A DNA stretch of 64,000 nt. Source: Salinivirga cyanobacteriivorans (GTDB lineage: Bacteria > Bacteroidota > Bacteroidia > Bacteroidales > Salinivirgaceae). The translations under genes and the position numbers were made by a program. Shown piece by piece: positions 26,733-34,452 of the stretch (the first letter of the stretch is position 1; the number at the start of each line of letters is the position of its first letter). The notes under the pieces were generated by a model that worked only from the letters and a program-made list of their open reading frames with translations, had not been told where the DNA came from and searched no databases. The stretch covers positions 2,468,501 through 2,532,500 of the forward strand of contig NZ_CP013118.1 in assembly GCF_001443605.1 (NCBI RefSeq). The letters run 5' to 3'.

Positions 26733-26768
26733 ATGCCTGTTCGTTTCGGCGATCAGGCATTTTAATTT
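26733..26768 (+). terminator. Rho-independent-type hairpin
   Basis: ATGCCTG (26733-26739) pairs with CAGGCAT (26754-26760) around a 14-nt loop, followed by TTTTAATT. It lies 31 bp past the stop of the beta-propeller-like gene. Confidence 0.55.
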
Positions 26769-26799
26769 AGAAAAGTAGAATCATTATAAAACGTTATCT

Positions 26800-27972
26800 A
26801 TGGTTAAGTATGAATTTGACAAACCCATCGACAGATCGGGAACAAGTTGTATAAAGTATGATGCCAGAGAAAGAATTTTTGGACAGAATGATGTGTTGCC
26901 TTTGTGGGTAGCCGACATGGATTTTGAGGTTGCACCAGAAATTGCAGAGGCAATACAAGAGCGGGCAAAGCACAAAATCTATGGTTATACAATGCGATGC
27001 GATGAATATTATGATATTATTCAGGATTGGCTAAAAAGAAGATATGGCTGGTCTGTTGAAAAACCACATATCTCGTTTTCTCCAGGTGTGGTTTCTGCTC
27101 TGGCTATGGCGTTGCTTGCTTTTACTAAACCCGGCGATAAGGTTATAGTGCAATCACCGGTTTATTTTCCCTTTTTTACCACAATAGAACAAAATGGGCG
27201 TCGGGTTTTAAACAATCAACTTGTAGAGGGGACCAATCAATACTCTATGGATTTTGACAATCTGGAGCGGCAAATCGATAATCAAACAAAAATGATGTTC
27301 CTGTCCAATCCACACAATCCTGTAGGCAGGGCCTGGACAAAAGAGGAACTTACCCGCCTTGCAGAAATTGCTGAAAAACACAAGCTAATAGTTGTTTCAG
27401 ATGAAATACACTCTGATATAATTTTTTCAGGGCATGCGCACACCCCTTATGCTTCGGTTTCTGAATATGCAGCGCAAAATTCAGTTACAGCAATGGCTCC
27501 GAGTAAAACCTTTAATTTGGCAGGCCTGTCTACCAGTGTTGTTGTTATTGAGAACGAACGCATGATGAAAGACTATAATTACATGGTGGAAACTTTTCAT
27601 ATCGGACTAACCAACCCTTTTGGTTTGGTTGCGCTTAAAACTGCTTATGAAAAAGGAGATGCCTGGCTCGAAGCTTTGTTGAAATATCTGGAAGCCAACC
27701 GTGATTATGTTGCCGGGTTTGTGCAAAAAGAGATTCCCGGTGTTGATGTGGTATTGCCCGAATCTACGTTTTTAATGTGGATAGATTTCAGGGGGCTTGG
27801 TTATTCCGATAAGGAGCTACAGCATCAATTGGTGCGGATGGCTAAGATAGGATTAAGCCATGGCCCCATTTTTCGCGAAGGCGGCGAAGGATTCCAGCGA
27901 TTGAATTTTGGATGCCCCCGCTCTCAACTGGAAGAGGCCATGGAAAGACTTAAGAAGGTGATTCATGCCTAA
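26800..27972 (+). CDS. PatB/MalY-type PLP-dependent C-S lyase
   Basis: Fold-type I PLP enzyme of 390 residues, of the MalY/PatB group that cleaves cystathionine or cysteine (beta-lyase) and includes related aminotransferases. Motifs: LPLWVADMDFEVAPEI at the N-terminus, FSPGVVSALAM, NPHNPVGRAWTKEEL, VVSDEIHSDI (PLP Asp), the PLP lysine in APSKTFNLAGL, and the carboxylate-binding Arg in FQRLNFGCPRS. It resembles the lyases of methionine biosynthesis; transaminase activity cannot be excluded. It stands alone. Confidence 0.9.
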   Translation: MVKYEFDKPIDRSGTSCIKYDARERIFGQNDVLPLWVADMDFEVAPEIAEAIQERAKHKIYGYTMRCDEYYDIIQDWLKRRYGWSVEKPHISFSPGVVSALAMALLAFTKPGDKVIVQSPVYFPFFTTIEQNGRRVLNNQLVEGTNQYSMDFDNLERQIDNQTKMMFLSNPHNPVGRAWTKEELTRLAEIAEKHKLIVVSDEIHSDIIFSGHAHTPYASVSEYAAQNSVTAMAPSKTFNLAGLSTSVVVIENERMMKDYNYMVETFHIGLTNPFGLVALKTAYEKGDAWLEALLKYLEANRDYVAGFVQKEIPGVDVVLPESTFLMWIDFRGLGYSDKELQHQLVRMAKIGLSHGPIFREGGEGFQRLNFGCPRSQLEEAMERLKKVIHA

Positions 27973-28117
27973 ACACATAAAAACAAGAGCATTTGGTTGG
28001 TGGTGTAAGATGAAACCTCCATGTTGAACCAACTAAACAAATTAAAAAATAAACAGACCAAACAAGCGGTTTTATCGCGATTATCACGTGTAATGACCAA
28101 TGAAAAAATGAAAACCA

Positions 28118-29254
28118 ATGGATAAAAAAATTTTAAGTTTAGTTGTTTCAATTTTAATATTCACTTCAATCTACGGGCAGCAAACAATAAACAGTTCAAT
28201 TATTCATGATGGTTTGCAACGAGATTATATACTTTATGTTCCAGCATCTTATTCAGGTAATCTGGCTGTTCCCCTGATTTTTAACTTTCATGGCTACACC
28301 AGTAATGCCTCGGAACAAATGTTTTACGGAGACTTCCGTCCTATTGCCGATACCGCAAATTTTTTAATTATTCACCCCATGGGAGCGCCCGATACACTTG
28401 GGCAACCACACTGGAATGTGGGGCTGGGAGAAACAGATATTGACGATGTTGGTTTTACTTCAGCTTTAATAGACACATTGTTGCTCAATTACAATATTGA
28501 CGAAGAGAAAATATACACTACCGGTATGTCAAATGGTGGTTTGATGAGTTATTACCTGGCCTGCCATTTGAGCGGGCGTTTTGCTGCAATTGCTTCGGTT
28601 ACGGGCACAATGACGACAGATATGATCAATAATTGTTTTGCTACACATTCAATCCCCGTGATGGAAATTCATGGTACTGCTGACTATACCGTACCATACG
28701 ATGGCGCAGGAGTGATGGAGCCCATTAATGATGTTCTGACTCATTGGGTAGATTTTAATAATTGCGGGGTTACACCTGCAATTACTGATGTACCAGACAC
28801 CAATACAACAGATGGATCAACGGTTGAACATTACCTTTATTCCAATGGCGACAATGGCGTAGCTGTTGAACATTATAAAGTTATTGGAGGGGGGCATACG
28901 TGGCCGGGAACTGCTTATAATTCTGGCATGACAAACTATGATATAAATGCTTCTCTAAAGATTTGGCAATTTTTTGCACAATACGACATAAATGGTCGTA
29001 TCAACCCAACTGCAATTGAAGCACCTGTCGCAATGAACGTAACAAGTATTTATCCAAATCCCGCGACCACAGAGGTTTTTGTAGAAAGAGCAGACTCGGG
29101 AACCAAAACCTATAAAATATTTAACCTTCAGGGAAGGATAATGCTGCAAGGCCAGTTGTTTGCTTCAACGGAAACGCTCAATGTTGGTAAGCTTGCTAAA
29201 GGAATGTATGTTCTGCAAATGGGAAAAGATGTTTTTAAACTTGTGAAACAATAA
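28118..29254 (+). CDS. Secreted PHB-depolymerase/feruloyl-esterase-like hydrolase with T9SS sorting domain
   Basis: 378 residues: signal peptide (MDKKILSLVVSILIFTSIYG), an alpha/beta-hydrolase domain (about 25-285), and a type IX secretion C-terminal domain (about 305-378, ending TYKIFNLQGRIMLQG…LAKGMYVLQMGKDVFKLVKQ). The oxyanion region is IFNFHGYTSNA, the nucleophile elbow is TGMSNGGLMSYY (GxSxG), and the catalytic His is in GGGHTWPGTA. This matches the LpqC/PHB-depolymerase esterase family. It is probably surface-anchored or secreted and attacks polyester or feruloyl-sugar esters; the substrate is not determined. Downstream lies the nested mobile-element locus. Confidence 0.88.
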   Translation: MDKKILSLVVSILIFTSIYGQQTINSSIIHDGLQRDYILYVPASYSGNLAVPLIFNFHGYTSNASEQMFYGDFRPIADTANFLIIHPMGAPDTLGQPHWNVGLGETDIDDVGFTSALIDTLLLNYNIDEEKIYTTGMSNGGLMSYYLACHLSGRFAAIASVTGTMTTDMINNCFATHSIPVMEIHGTADYTVPYDGAGVMEPINDVLTHWVDFNNCGVTPAITDVPDTNTTDGSTVEHYLYSNGDNGVAVEHYKVIGGGHTWPGTAYNSGMTNYDINASLKIWQFFAQYDINGRINPTAIEAPVAMNVTSIYPNPATTEVFVERADSGTKTYKIFNLQGRIMLQGQLFASTETLNVGKLAKGMYVLQMGKDVFKLVKQ

Positions 29255-29294
29255 GATAAACCAGGTTTTCAGTCTGACGTTTTTTGTTTTGCCC

Positions 29295-29438
29295 TATTGT
29301 GATGGCATAAGCAGGCCTTGCATTTCGTCTTTTTACAAGGCCGAAACGAGACTATATAATACAATTACCGGGCAAGTGTAATATTGTCTTTCCCGATCTG
29401 TATTTTTTTGTCTTTATAAAACTTTCCCACGACTTTTT
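29295..29438 (-). pseudogene. Duplicated 3' end of the S1-domain (CvfB-like) gene, left copy
   Basis: 144 bp that match 31824-31967, with six differences over the full 145-bp repeat. The copy includes the last ~25 codons, stop and downstream hairpin of the S1-domain gene. On the minus strand its codons read KKVVGKFYKDKKIQ where the intact gene reads KKAVGKLYKDKKIQ, so it has drifted. It has no gene upstream and is a fossil left by insertion of element A; the IS later split it at 29438. Confidence 0.8.
29349..29438. repeat. 90-bp target duplication of the IS, left copy
   Basis: Begins AGACTATATAATACA and ends CACGACTTTTT; it is identical over all 90 bases to 31061-31150 (91 if the adjoining G is counted). 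It abuts the left inverted repeat of the insertion sequence. Confidence 0.85.
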
Positions 29439-31060
29439 CCTGTTTTCCGGATTATTTTCACCTAAAAAAATAAGCTATTAGTTATCAGCACATTATCATA
29501 ATGATTCTTTTAAAAGTGGGTGTCCCGTGCTATATTTGTTGAATGTTTGTTCGGAAGAAGAAAAATAAAAGTGGTAGTGTAAGCATTCAAATCATTAAGA
29601 AAATTGATAGGAGTAATAAAGTTATCAAGACTATAGGCTCCTCATCAGAACCAGATGAAATTGAACGACTTTATTACAAAGCCTTATATGAACTGCCTCG
29701 TTTATATGGCCCTACGTTATTTGATCCACTAAAAGAATCCAGAATATGCGATCTAACAAATGATGATATTCATGTAGTTGGACCTGAGCTTATTTTCAGC
29801 AAAATTTTCAATTATATAGGATTTAATCAAATAAAGGATGAGTTGTTTAAAGCCTTGTGTATTTCCAGGATAACACACCCAGGCAGTAAACTTAATTTAT
29901 CTCTATATCTACAGGAAAACCATAAATCAGATATTTCTGTAGATAGGATTTATTATTTCATGGATCGTTTAAACTCGAGGTATAAAAAGCAAGTTGAAGA
30001 GATCAGTTTTCAATACACAAAAAAAGTATTGGGGGGCAAAATAGGAATTGTCTTTTATGATATGACTACGATTTATTTTGAAAGTAGTCAACCAGACGAA
30101 CTAAAACAAACAGGATTCTCAAAGGATGGGAAACACCAGCACCCACAAATATTTTTAGGGCTGCTAGTCGGCAAGGAAGGGTATCCAATTGGATACGATA
30201 TTTTTGAAGGTAGTATCTATGAAGGCCATACTTTGATCCCTATATTAGAAAAATTTGAGCGGCGGTTTAGTTTAAATAAACCCATTGTAGTAGCTGATGC
30301 CGGGTTATTATCAGCAAAAAATATTGAGTCACTGAAAATCAATCGATATACATTCATTTTAGGAGCAAGAATCAAAAATGAAAATAATATCATAAAAAAA
30401 CAGATCAGGGAACTGAACCTGCAAGATGGACAAATTGCAAAAATAGAAAAGCCAGATAACACTGTCTTATTTATAAGTTTTTCTGATAAAAGGGCAAAGA
30501 AAGACCTTTCAAATAGAGAACGTGGATTAAAAAGATTAGAGAAAAGCCTAAATGCAGGTCGATTGACAAAAAGCAATATTAACAACCGTGGTTACAACAA
30601 GTATCTAAAAATGCAAGGAGAACTCAAGATAAATATTGATTATGAAAAGTTTAGAAATGATTCTACATGGGATGGTTTAAAGGGATATCTCACAAACACA
30701 AAACTATCAGGGAAAGAAGTAATTGAAAACTATAATAACCTATGGAAAATTGAAAAAGCATTTAGGATATCTAAGACTGACCTTAAAATCAGACCAATTT
30801 ATCATCGATTAAAAGAAAGAATTGAAGCTCATATTTGTATTTCATTTGTTTCATACTTACTGTACAAAGAATTAGAAAAAACACTTAAAGAGAATGACAC
30901 TGGCATATCTATAAATAAAGCAATTAAAGCTATAAATAAGATGTATGAAATTCAAGTCGGTAATAAAAGAATTCTACTTAGGAACAATGAAACTCAACAA
31001 AACATTATTGACCTAATAAACTCGAAATTTTAAAAATGGGTGTCCTATCCGGAAAACAGG
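29439..31060 (+). mobile_element. IS1634-family insertion sequence, complete, 1622 bp
   Basis: Bounded by perfect 14-bp terminal inverted repeats, CCTGTTTTCCGGAT at 29439-29452 and ATCCGGAAAACAGG at 31047-31060. It carries one transposase gene and lies between identical 90-bp direct repeats. Very long and variable target duplications are a known peculiarity of IS1634-type elements, so the flanks fit the family. A subterminal TGGGTGTCC occurs near both ends (29518-29526 and 31037-31045). The intact gene and exact flanks suggest a recent insertion. It sits inside the left direct repeat of element A. Confidence 0.9.
29543..31033 (+). CDS. IS1634-family DDE transposase
   Basis: 496 residues, intact. 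The RNase-H-like catalytic core is visible: the first Asp, D173, in VFYDMTTIYFES; the second, D252, in VVADAGLL; and Glu404 in NLWKIEKAFRISKTDLK. Between the first two lies the family block QTGFSKDGKHQHPQIFLGLLVG. The N-terminal ~130 residues are a DNA-binding region with ISRITHPGSKL. It catalyses cut-and-paste or copy transposition of the surrounding IS. It fills nearly the whole element (104 bp from the left end, 27 bp from the right), with no passenger genes. Confidence 0.93.
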   Translation: MFVRKKKNKSGSVSIQIIKKIDRSNKVIKTIGSSSEPDEIERLYYKALYELPRLYGPTLFDPLKESRICDLTNDDIHVVGPELIFSKIFNYIGFNQIKDELFKALCISRITHPGSKLNLSLYLQENHKSDISVDRIYYFMDRLNSRYKKQVEEISFQYTKKVLGGKIGIVFYDMTTIYFESSQPDELKQTGFSKDGKHQHPQIFLGLLVGKEGYPIGYDIFEGSIYEGHTLIPILEKFERRFSLNKPIVVADAGLLSAKNIESLKINRYTFILGARIKNENNIIKKQIRELNLQDGQIAKIEKPDNTVLFISFSDKRAKKDLSNRERGLKRLEKSLNAGRLTKSNINNRGYNKYLKMQGELKINIDYEKFRNDSTWDGLKGYLTNTKLSGKEVIENYNNLWKIEKAFRISKTDLKIRPIYHRLKERIEAHICISFVSYLLYKELEKTLKENDTGISINKAIKAINKMYEIQVGNKRILLRNNETQQNIIDLINSKF

Positions 31061-31150
31061 AGACTATATAATACAATTACCGGGCAAGTGTAATATTGTC
31101 TTTCCCGATCTGTATTTTTTTGTCTTTATAAAACTTTCCCACGACTTTTT
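31061..31150. repeat. 90-bp target duplication of the IS, right copy
   Basis: Identical to 29349-29438. With the T at 31151 it completes the left direct repeat of element A, so removing the IS and one 90-bp copy restores a continuous 145-bp fossil of the S1-gene 3' end. Confidence 0.85.
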
Positions 31151-31550
31151 TGTTTAGTGCACCACATCGACGCCCCAAAAATGCACAACTGATTATCAGT
31201 CTGTTGTGGGTTTTAATTTGATGTTTTGGGTGACTCGTCCCATTTCGCTCAATAGAATTAAGCTATGATGCATAAATCCGGGCATCCGTGATGAATGATT
31301 TCTCTTATCCTTTTCCTTGATTAAAAGGATCAAAACCTGTCCGACAATTGACGTAAATCAAGACCAAATTGCGGTTATTCGTTTATCGGCTTATGAGGGC
31401 TTCGAGGTTCACCCCGCTTTATTCAATGGTTTAATTCGAGTAGAACATTCTTTCCTGCGCAGTCTAGCCCTCACTAGTTTACGAGTAATTTGGTCTGGTC
31501 AATCTGTCTTGGGTCTGATCGCTGAGCAAAAGTAAAAAGTTTGCCTGCTA

Positions 31551-31699
31551 GCCGCATGAAGAAAAATACGTTAAGAAAACCTTGTTATTATGGCGTCAAA
31601 GTTTGCGCTGTTTGAGCACCGATTTTTCAAAAAAAATCGGTGTGAGTTCGTAAACTTTAGCCATAATGACCAGGTTTTTAGCATTTTTCTGTAAGCGGC
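31551..31699. repeat. 149-bp long imperfect palindrome inside element A
   Basis: The arms begin GCCGCATGAAGAAAAATA and end TTTTTCTGTAAGCGGC. The arms share ATTATGGC…AAAGTTT and meet at a perfect core CACCGATTTTT / AAAAATCGGTG (31617-31627 and 31632-31642) with a 4-nt loop. Element B has no counterpart, so this is extra DNA in A, possibly a small palindromic repeat inserted into it or a structured RNA. Confidence 0.7.
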
Positions 31700-31712
31700 G
31701 GGGGTTTTTTTA

Positions 31713-31746
31713 TTTACTTTTTTTGACCTGTAGCAAAAAAAGTAAA
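31713..31746. repeat. 13-bp perfect stem-loop in element A
   Basis: TTTACTTTTTTTG (31713-31725) pairs exactly with CAAAAAAAGTAAA (31734-31746) around an 8-nt loop. It is AT-rich, so it may be only a weak terminator-like structure. Confidence 0.5.
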
Positions 31747-31823
31747 ATTAAAGATTGTAAGTAAAAATAGAACTTTCCATACTGGTGCATTCTGCAGTTT
31801 GGGTGCCCCAGTGCATAAAACAG

Positions 31824-31968
31824 TATTGTGATGGCATAAGCAGGCCTTGCATTTCGTATTTTTACAAGGCCGAAAGGAGACTATATAATACAATTACCGG
31901 ACAAGTGTAATATTGTCTTTCCCGATCTGTATTTTTTTGTCTTTATAAAGTTTTCCCACGGCTTTTTT
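31824..31968. repeat. ~145-bp target duplication of element A, right copy
   Basis: Contains the intact last 25 codons of the S1-domain gene, its stop at 31894, and 70 bp downstream. It matches the left copy (29295-29438 plus the T at 31151) with six substitutions and no indels. Within it, GGCCTTG / CAAGGCC forms a hairpin that probably ends the S1 gene's transcript. Confidence 0.8.
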
Positions 31969-32727
31969 GAATATTTTTTTACTCACGTTAAAGATTTTTT
32001 TGATGGTTTCGGGGTCACTCTTATCAGTTATTTCAATAGATCCGCCATGTTCATTAATATAACGCAATAAAACATCTGAGAAATCTTCAACAGCAGTGTA
32101 TCCCGGCTTTTGCAGAGTCAGGTCCAGTTTTTGATCTTCCCGCACCTTTTTAACATAAGCTTTGCGTCTTTCGCCTCTTTTTACCGTGCTAAAAACTTCA
32201 TCATGGTATATCATACCCCAAACATGCTCGTTGACCAAAACACGGTACCCTATGGAATTTTTAAAAACCGGAAAAATCTCTACTTCATCGCCAGGCTCAT
32301 AGTTTACAGGAGACTGATCAAGAAACTTATCGGTTTTTGATGAGGCCACAATGCGATTCGTTTCTTTGTCGAGATAGACATAAACAAAATATTTTTCACC
32401 CACTTCAATGTTGTGTCGCTGCTCGCTATAGGGCATCATTAAGTCTTTGGGCAGGCCCCAATTTAAGAAGGCGCCAAAACGGTTAACAGCCACGGCTTCG
32501 AGTAAGGCAAAATCTCCGACTTTGGCTAGCGGCTTTTCTGTGGTTGCTATCAGCCGGTCTTCTGAATCAAGATACAAGAACACTTCCAGTTCATCGTCTA
32601 CATTAACATTTTCAGGAACATAACGCGTTGGAAGCAAAATTTCGCCATGTTCTTCTCCGTCCAGGTATAATCCAAAATCTACAGATTTAACTACCTTTAG
32701 GGTATTATATTTTCCTATTTCTACCAT
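31894..32727 (-). CDS. S1 RNA-binding protein of the CvfB/YitL family
   Basis: 277 residues from the ATG at 32727 (MVEIGKYNTLKVVKSVDFG); an in-frame ATG seven codons upstream is less family-like. It has tandem S1-like OB folds: LKVVKSVDFGLYLDGEEHGEILLP, then VGDFALLEAVAVNRFGAFLNWGLPKDLMMP, then a third segment ending HDEVFSTVKRGERRKAYVKKVREDQKLDLTL. A C-terminal winged-helix (about 215-277) closes it, as in CvfB. Members bind RNA and affect expression of other genes. The last 25 codons lie in the direct repeat created by element A, yet the gene is intact. Confidence 0.88.
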   Translation of the reverse strand: MVEIGKYNTLKVVKSVDFGLYLDGEEHGEILLPTRYVPENVNVDDELEVFLYLDSEDRLIATTEKPLAKVGDFALLEAVAVNRFGAFLNWGLPKDLMMPYSEQRHNIEVGEKYFVYVYLDKETNRIVASSKTDKFLDQSPVNYEPGDEVEIFPVFKNSIGYRVLVNEHVWGMIYHDEVFSTVKRGERRKAYVKKVREDQKLDLTLQKPGYTAVEDFSDVLLRYINEHGGSIEITDKSDPETIKKIFNVSKKIFKKAVGKLYKDKKIQIGKDNITLVR

Positions 32728-32845
32728 ATTAAATAAATTGTGTTGCAAAGGTAGTATTTATTTATAATGAACTATTCAACAGGAGATTCTTATCAAAAAA
32801 GTAAAAACAGAAAATATCATTTATTTTAAGTTGGGCAGGCCTCCG

Positions 32846-33340
32846 ATGAATATTATCATGGCAGCTACATTTTTTTTGATCATAGGTGCTACATTGACCA
32901 TGAAACTGTGGTTAATAAAAGTTCCTTTGGTTGTGATGGGTATAGCATTAATTACCAGTCGCGACAGGCTGGCCATTGATTTTGAGAACAGAAGAATTAT
33001 GAAGTATGCCTTAATTTTAGGATACCGTTGGGGAAAATGGTTGTCTGTAGACCAGGCTAAATATATTTCTCTTGTGAGGATTCGTATGCACAGAAATGAG
33101 AATTTTATCAGTATTACGCGGCATAGTACCACGGCTATGGTTAAAGCCAATTTAATTTTTTCTAAAAAACACTACCTAACTTTATTTCGCGAAAAAGGGG
33201 TCAATGCTCTTGAAATGGTGAAAACCATAGCCTTAGGATTCGATCTTAAGGTTTTAGATATGACCGGAAAAGGTAAGCAATGGATTGAACCCAATATTTT
33301 GCACGGTAGTTTCGATGGTACTGAAACTAAGTGGGAGTGA
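32846..33340 (+). CDS. Hypothetical membrane protein, PH-like C-terminal part
   Basis: 164 residues from the ATG at 32846 (a TTG at 32831 would add five). Two adjacent hydrophobic stretches at about 4-40 (IIMAATFFLIIGATLTMKLWLIKVPLVV in part) form a membrane hairpin, followed by a beta-rich region (DRLAIDFENRRIMKYALILGYRWGKWLSVDQAKYISLVRI) that reads like a short bPH domain. I do not recognise a named family. It is divergent from the S1-domain gene and convergent with the K+ channel gene. Confidence 0.6.
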   Translation: MNIIMAATFFLIIGATLTMKLWLIKVPLVVMGIALITSRDRLAIDFENRRIMKYALILGYRWGKWLSVDQAKYISLVRIRMHRNENFISITRHSTTAMVKANLIFSKKHYLTLFREKGVNALEMVKTIALGFDLKVLDMTGKGKQWIEPNILHGSFDGTETKWE

Positions 33341-33435
33341 GGATTGAATTTTATTATTGAGGTTTTATGCAATTGCTTAAACCACAAGTCTACTTGTAAT
33401 TTAAAAATTATAAAAATCAGTACTGGATCTTTTAT

Positions 33436-34449
33436 CTAATCTTCCTTCCCAAAAAGTACTTTTTTCAGGTGTTGAATCTGCGATGAAGTTCCCATTACAA
33501 ACAATCGGTCAGAACAGTTTAAGATTACATCGGCAGCGGGGTTAAAAATTATTGAACCATCTTCTTTTCGCATGCCAATGATGTTGGCGCCTGTTGTGGC
33601 TCCTACGTTCATGGCCCGGATAGATTTATTCAGGAAGCATTGGGAAAGGTCTGTACAATAGATTTGTTCCAAATGCACATTGGCCTGTTGGTCCAAAAGC
33701 CGGTCAATAAATTTGAGCGCTACAGGTTGCGTAACGTTTTTGGCCATGCGGCTACCTCCCATGCGGTCCGACATGATTACGTTATCGGCTCCGGCCCTGC
33801 GCAGTTTAAGGTCTGAATTTTCACGCACAGCCCGGCTGATGATGCGTACTTTAGGATTTATTTTTCGGGCCGTGATGATGATCATTAAATTGGCAGCATC
33901 ATTGGGTAAAGTTGTGATAAGGGCTTTTGCCTTGTTTATGCCAGCCTGAATTAAAGCCTCATCAGCAGTGCCCGATTCGTGTATGTAAGGCCCGGTTTTT
34001 TGGGCTCGTATTTCACTGATGCGATCTTCCTTTTTCTCCACTATTACAAATGGTGTATTGTGTCGCTTCAGCTCCTCAACAGCCCTGCCTCCGGTTCGGC
34101 CCCATCCGAATACCACAACGTGGTTTTGCATTTTGGCCACCCGGTTGCGCATTTTATAATCGATGTAATAGTTCCGGAACTTTCCATCAAACAAAAACCG
34201 GGTTAAGGTAGACAAGGCATAGGCAAAGAGACCAAAGCTTAAAATGATCAGAAAAGAGGTAAAAACCTGCCCGGCAGGGTCCATGTCATGCACCTCTTTG
34301 AAGCCTACTGTCGAAACTGTTATCACTGTCATGTAAAAGGCCTCTATAAAAGTAAATTTTTCTATTGACATGTAACCAATTATACCCAGTACCATAATTG
34401 ATATCAACAGGGCCAGGGCAATTCTTATGTTATGTTGACCGGATTTCAT
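33436..34449 (-). CDS. Potassium channel with RCK (TrkA-N/TrkA-C) domains
   Basis: 337 residues: two membrane helices (about 10-28 and 60-82) around a pore helix with filter TVSTVGFKEV, then a Rossmann TrkA-N domain starting VVVFGWGRTGGRAVEEL (about 112-235), and a TrkA-C domain at about 250-335. This is the MthK-like two-TM channel gated by ligand binding to the RCK ring. The filter reads TVGF in place of TVGYG, a variant that may lower K+ selectivity. It is 3 bp from the DUF2851 gene on the same strand and likely co-transcribed with it. Confidence 0.88.
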   Translation of the reverse strand: MKSGQHNIRIALALLISIMVLGIIGYMSIEKFTFIEAFYMTVITVSTVGFKEVHDMDPAGQVFTSFLIILSFGLFAYALSTLTRFLFDGKFRNYYIDYKMRNRVAKMQNHVVVFGWGRTGGRAVEELKRHNTPFVIVEKKEDRISEIRAQKTGPYIHESGTADEALIQAGINKAKALITTLPNDAANLMIIITARKINPKVRIISRAVRENSDLKLRRAGADNVIMSDRMGGSRMAKNVTQPVALKFIDRLLDQQANVHLEQIYCTDLSQCFLNKSIRAMNVGATTGANIIGMRKEDGSIIFNPAADVILNCSDRLFVMGTSSQIQHLKKVLFGKED

Positions 34450-34452
34450 GTT

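Larger units (their letters stand above)
31151..31823. mobile_element. Element A: non-coding element with IS-like ends and a ~145-bp target duplication
   Basis: About 672 bp from TGTTTAGTGCACC to GTGCATAAAACAG, without a transposase or plausible gene. Its ends match element B at 44941-45375: left ATCGACGCCC, right TGGGTGCCCCA…AAAACA, and the inner blocks GATTATCAGTCT, TTAATTCGAGTAGAACATTC and AGTTTACGAGTAATTTGGTC. The right end is built like that of the adjacent IS (TGGGTGYCC then AAAACAG). It is flanked by ~145-bp direct repeats, 29295-29438 plus one T (now split by the IS) and 31824-31968. It looks like a non-autonomous or decayed relative of a long-duplication IS. Confidence 0.7.

Noticed and set aside
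29531..29538. TATATTTG as the transposase promoter
   Set aside because: It ends 4 bp before the start codon, so the predicted transcript would begin at or after the ATG.
31317..31535. Open frame of 72 codons in element A
   Set aside because: Element B shares the surrounding DNA but not the frame; codon pattern is poor, and it crosses a block conserved at DNA level only.
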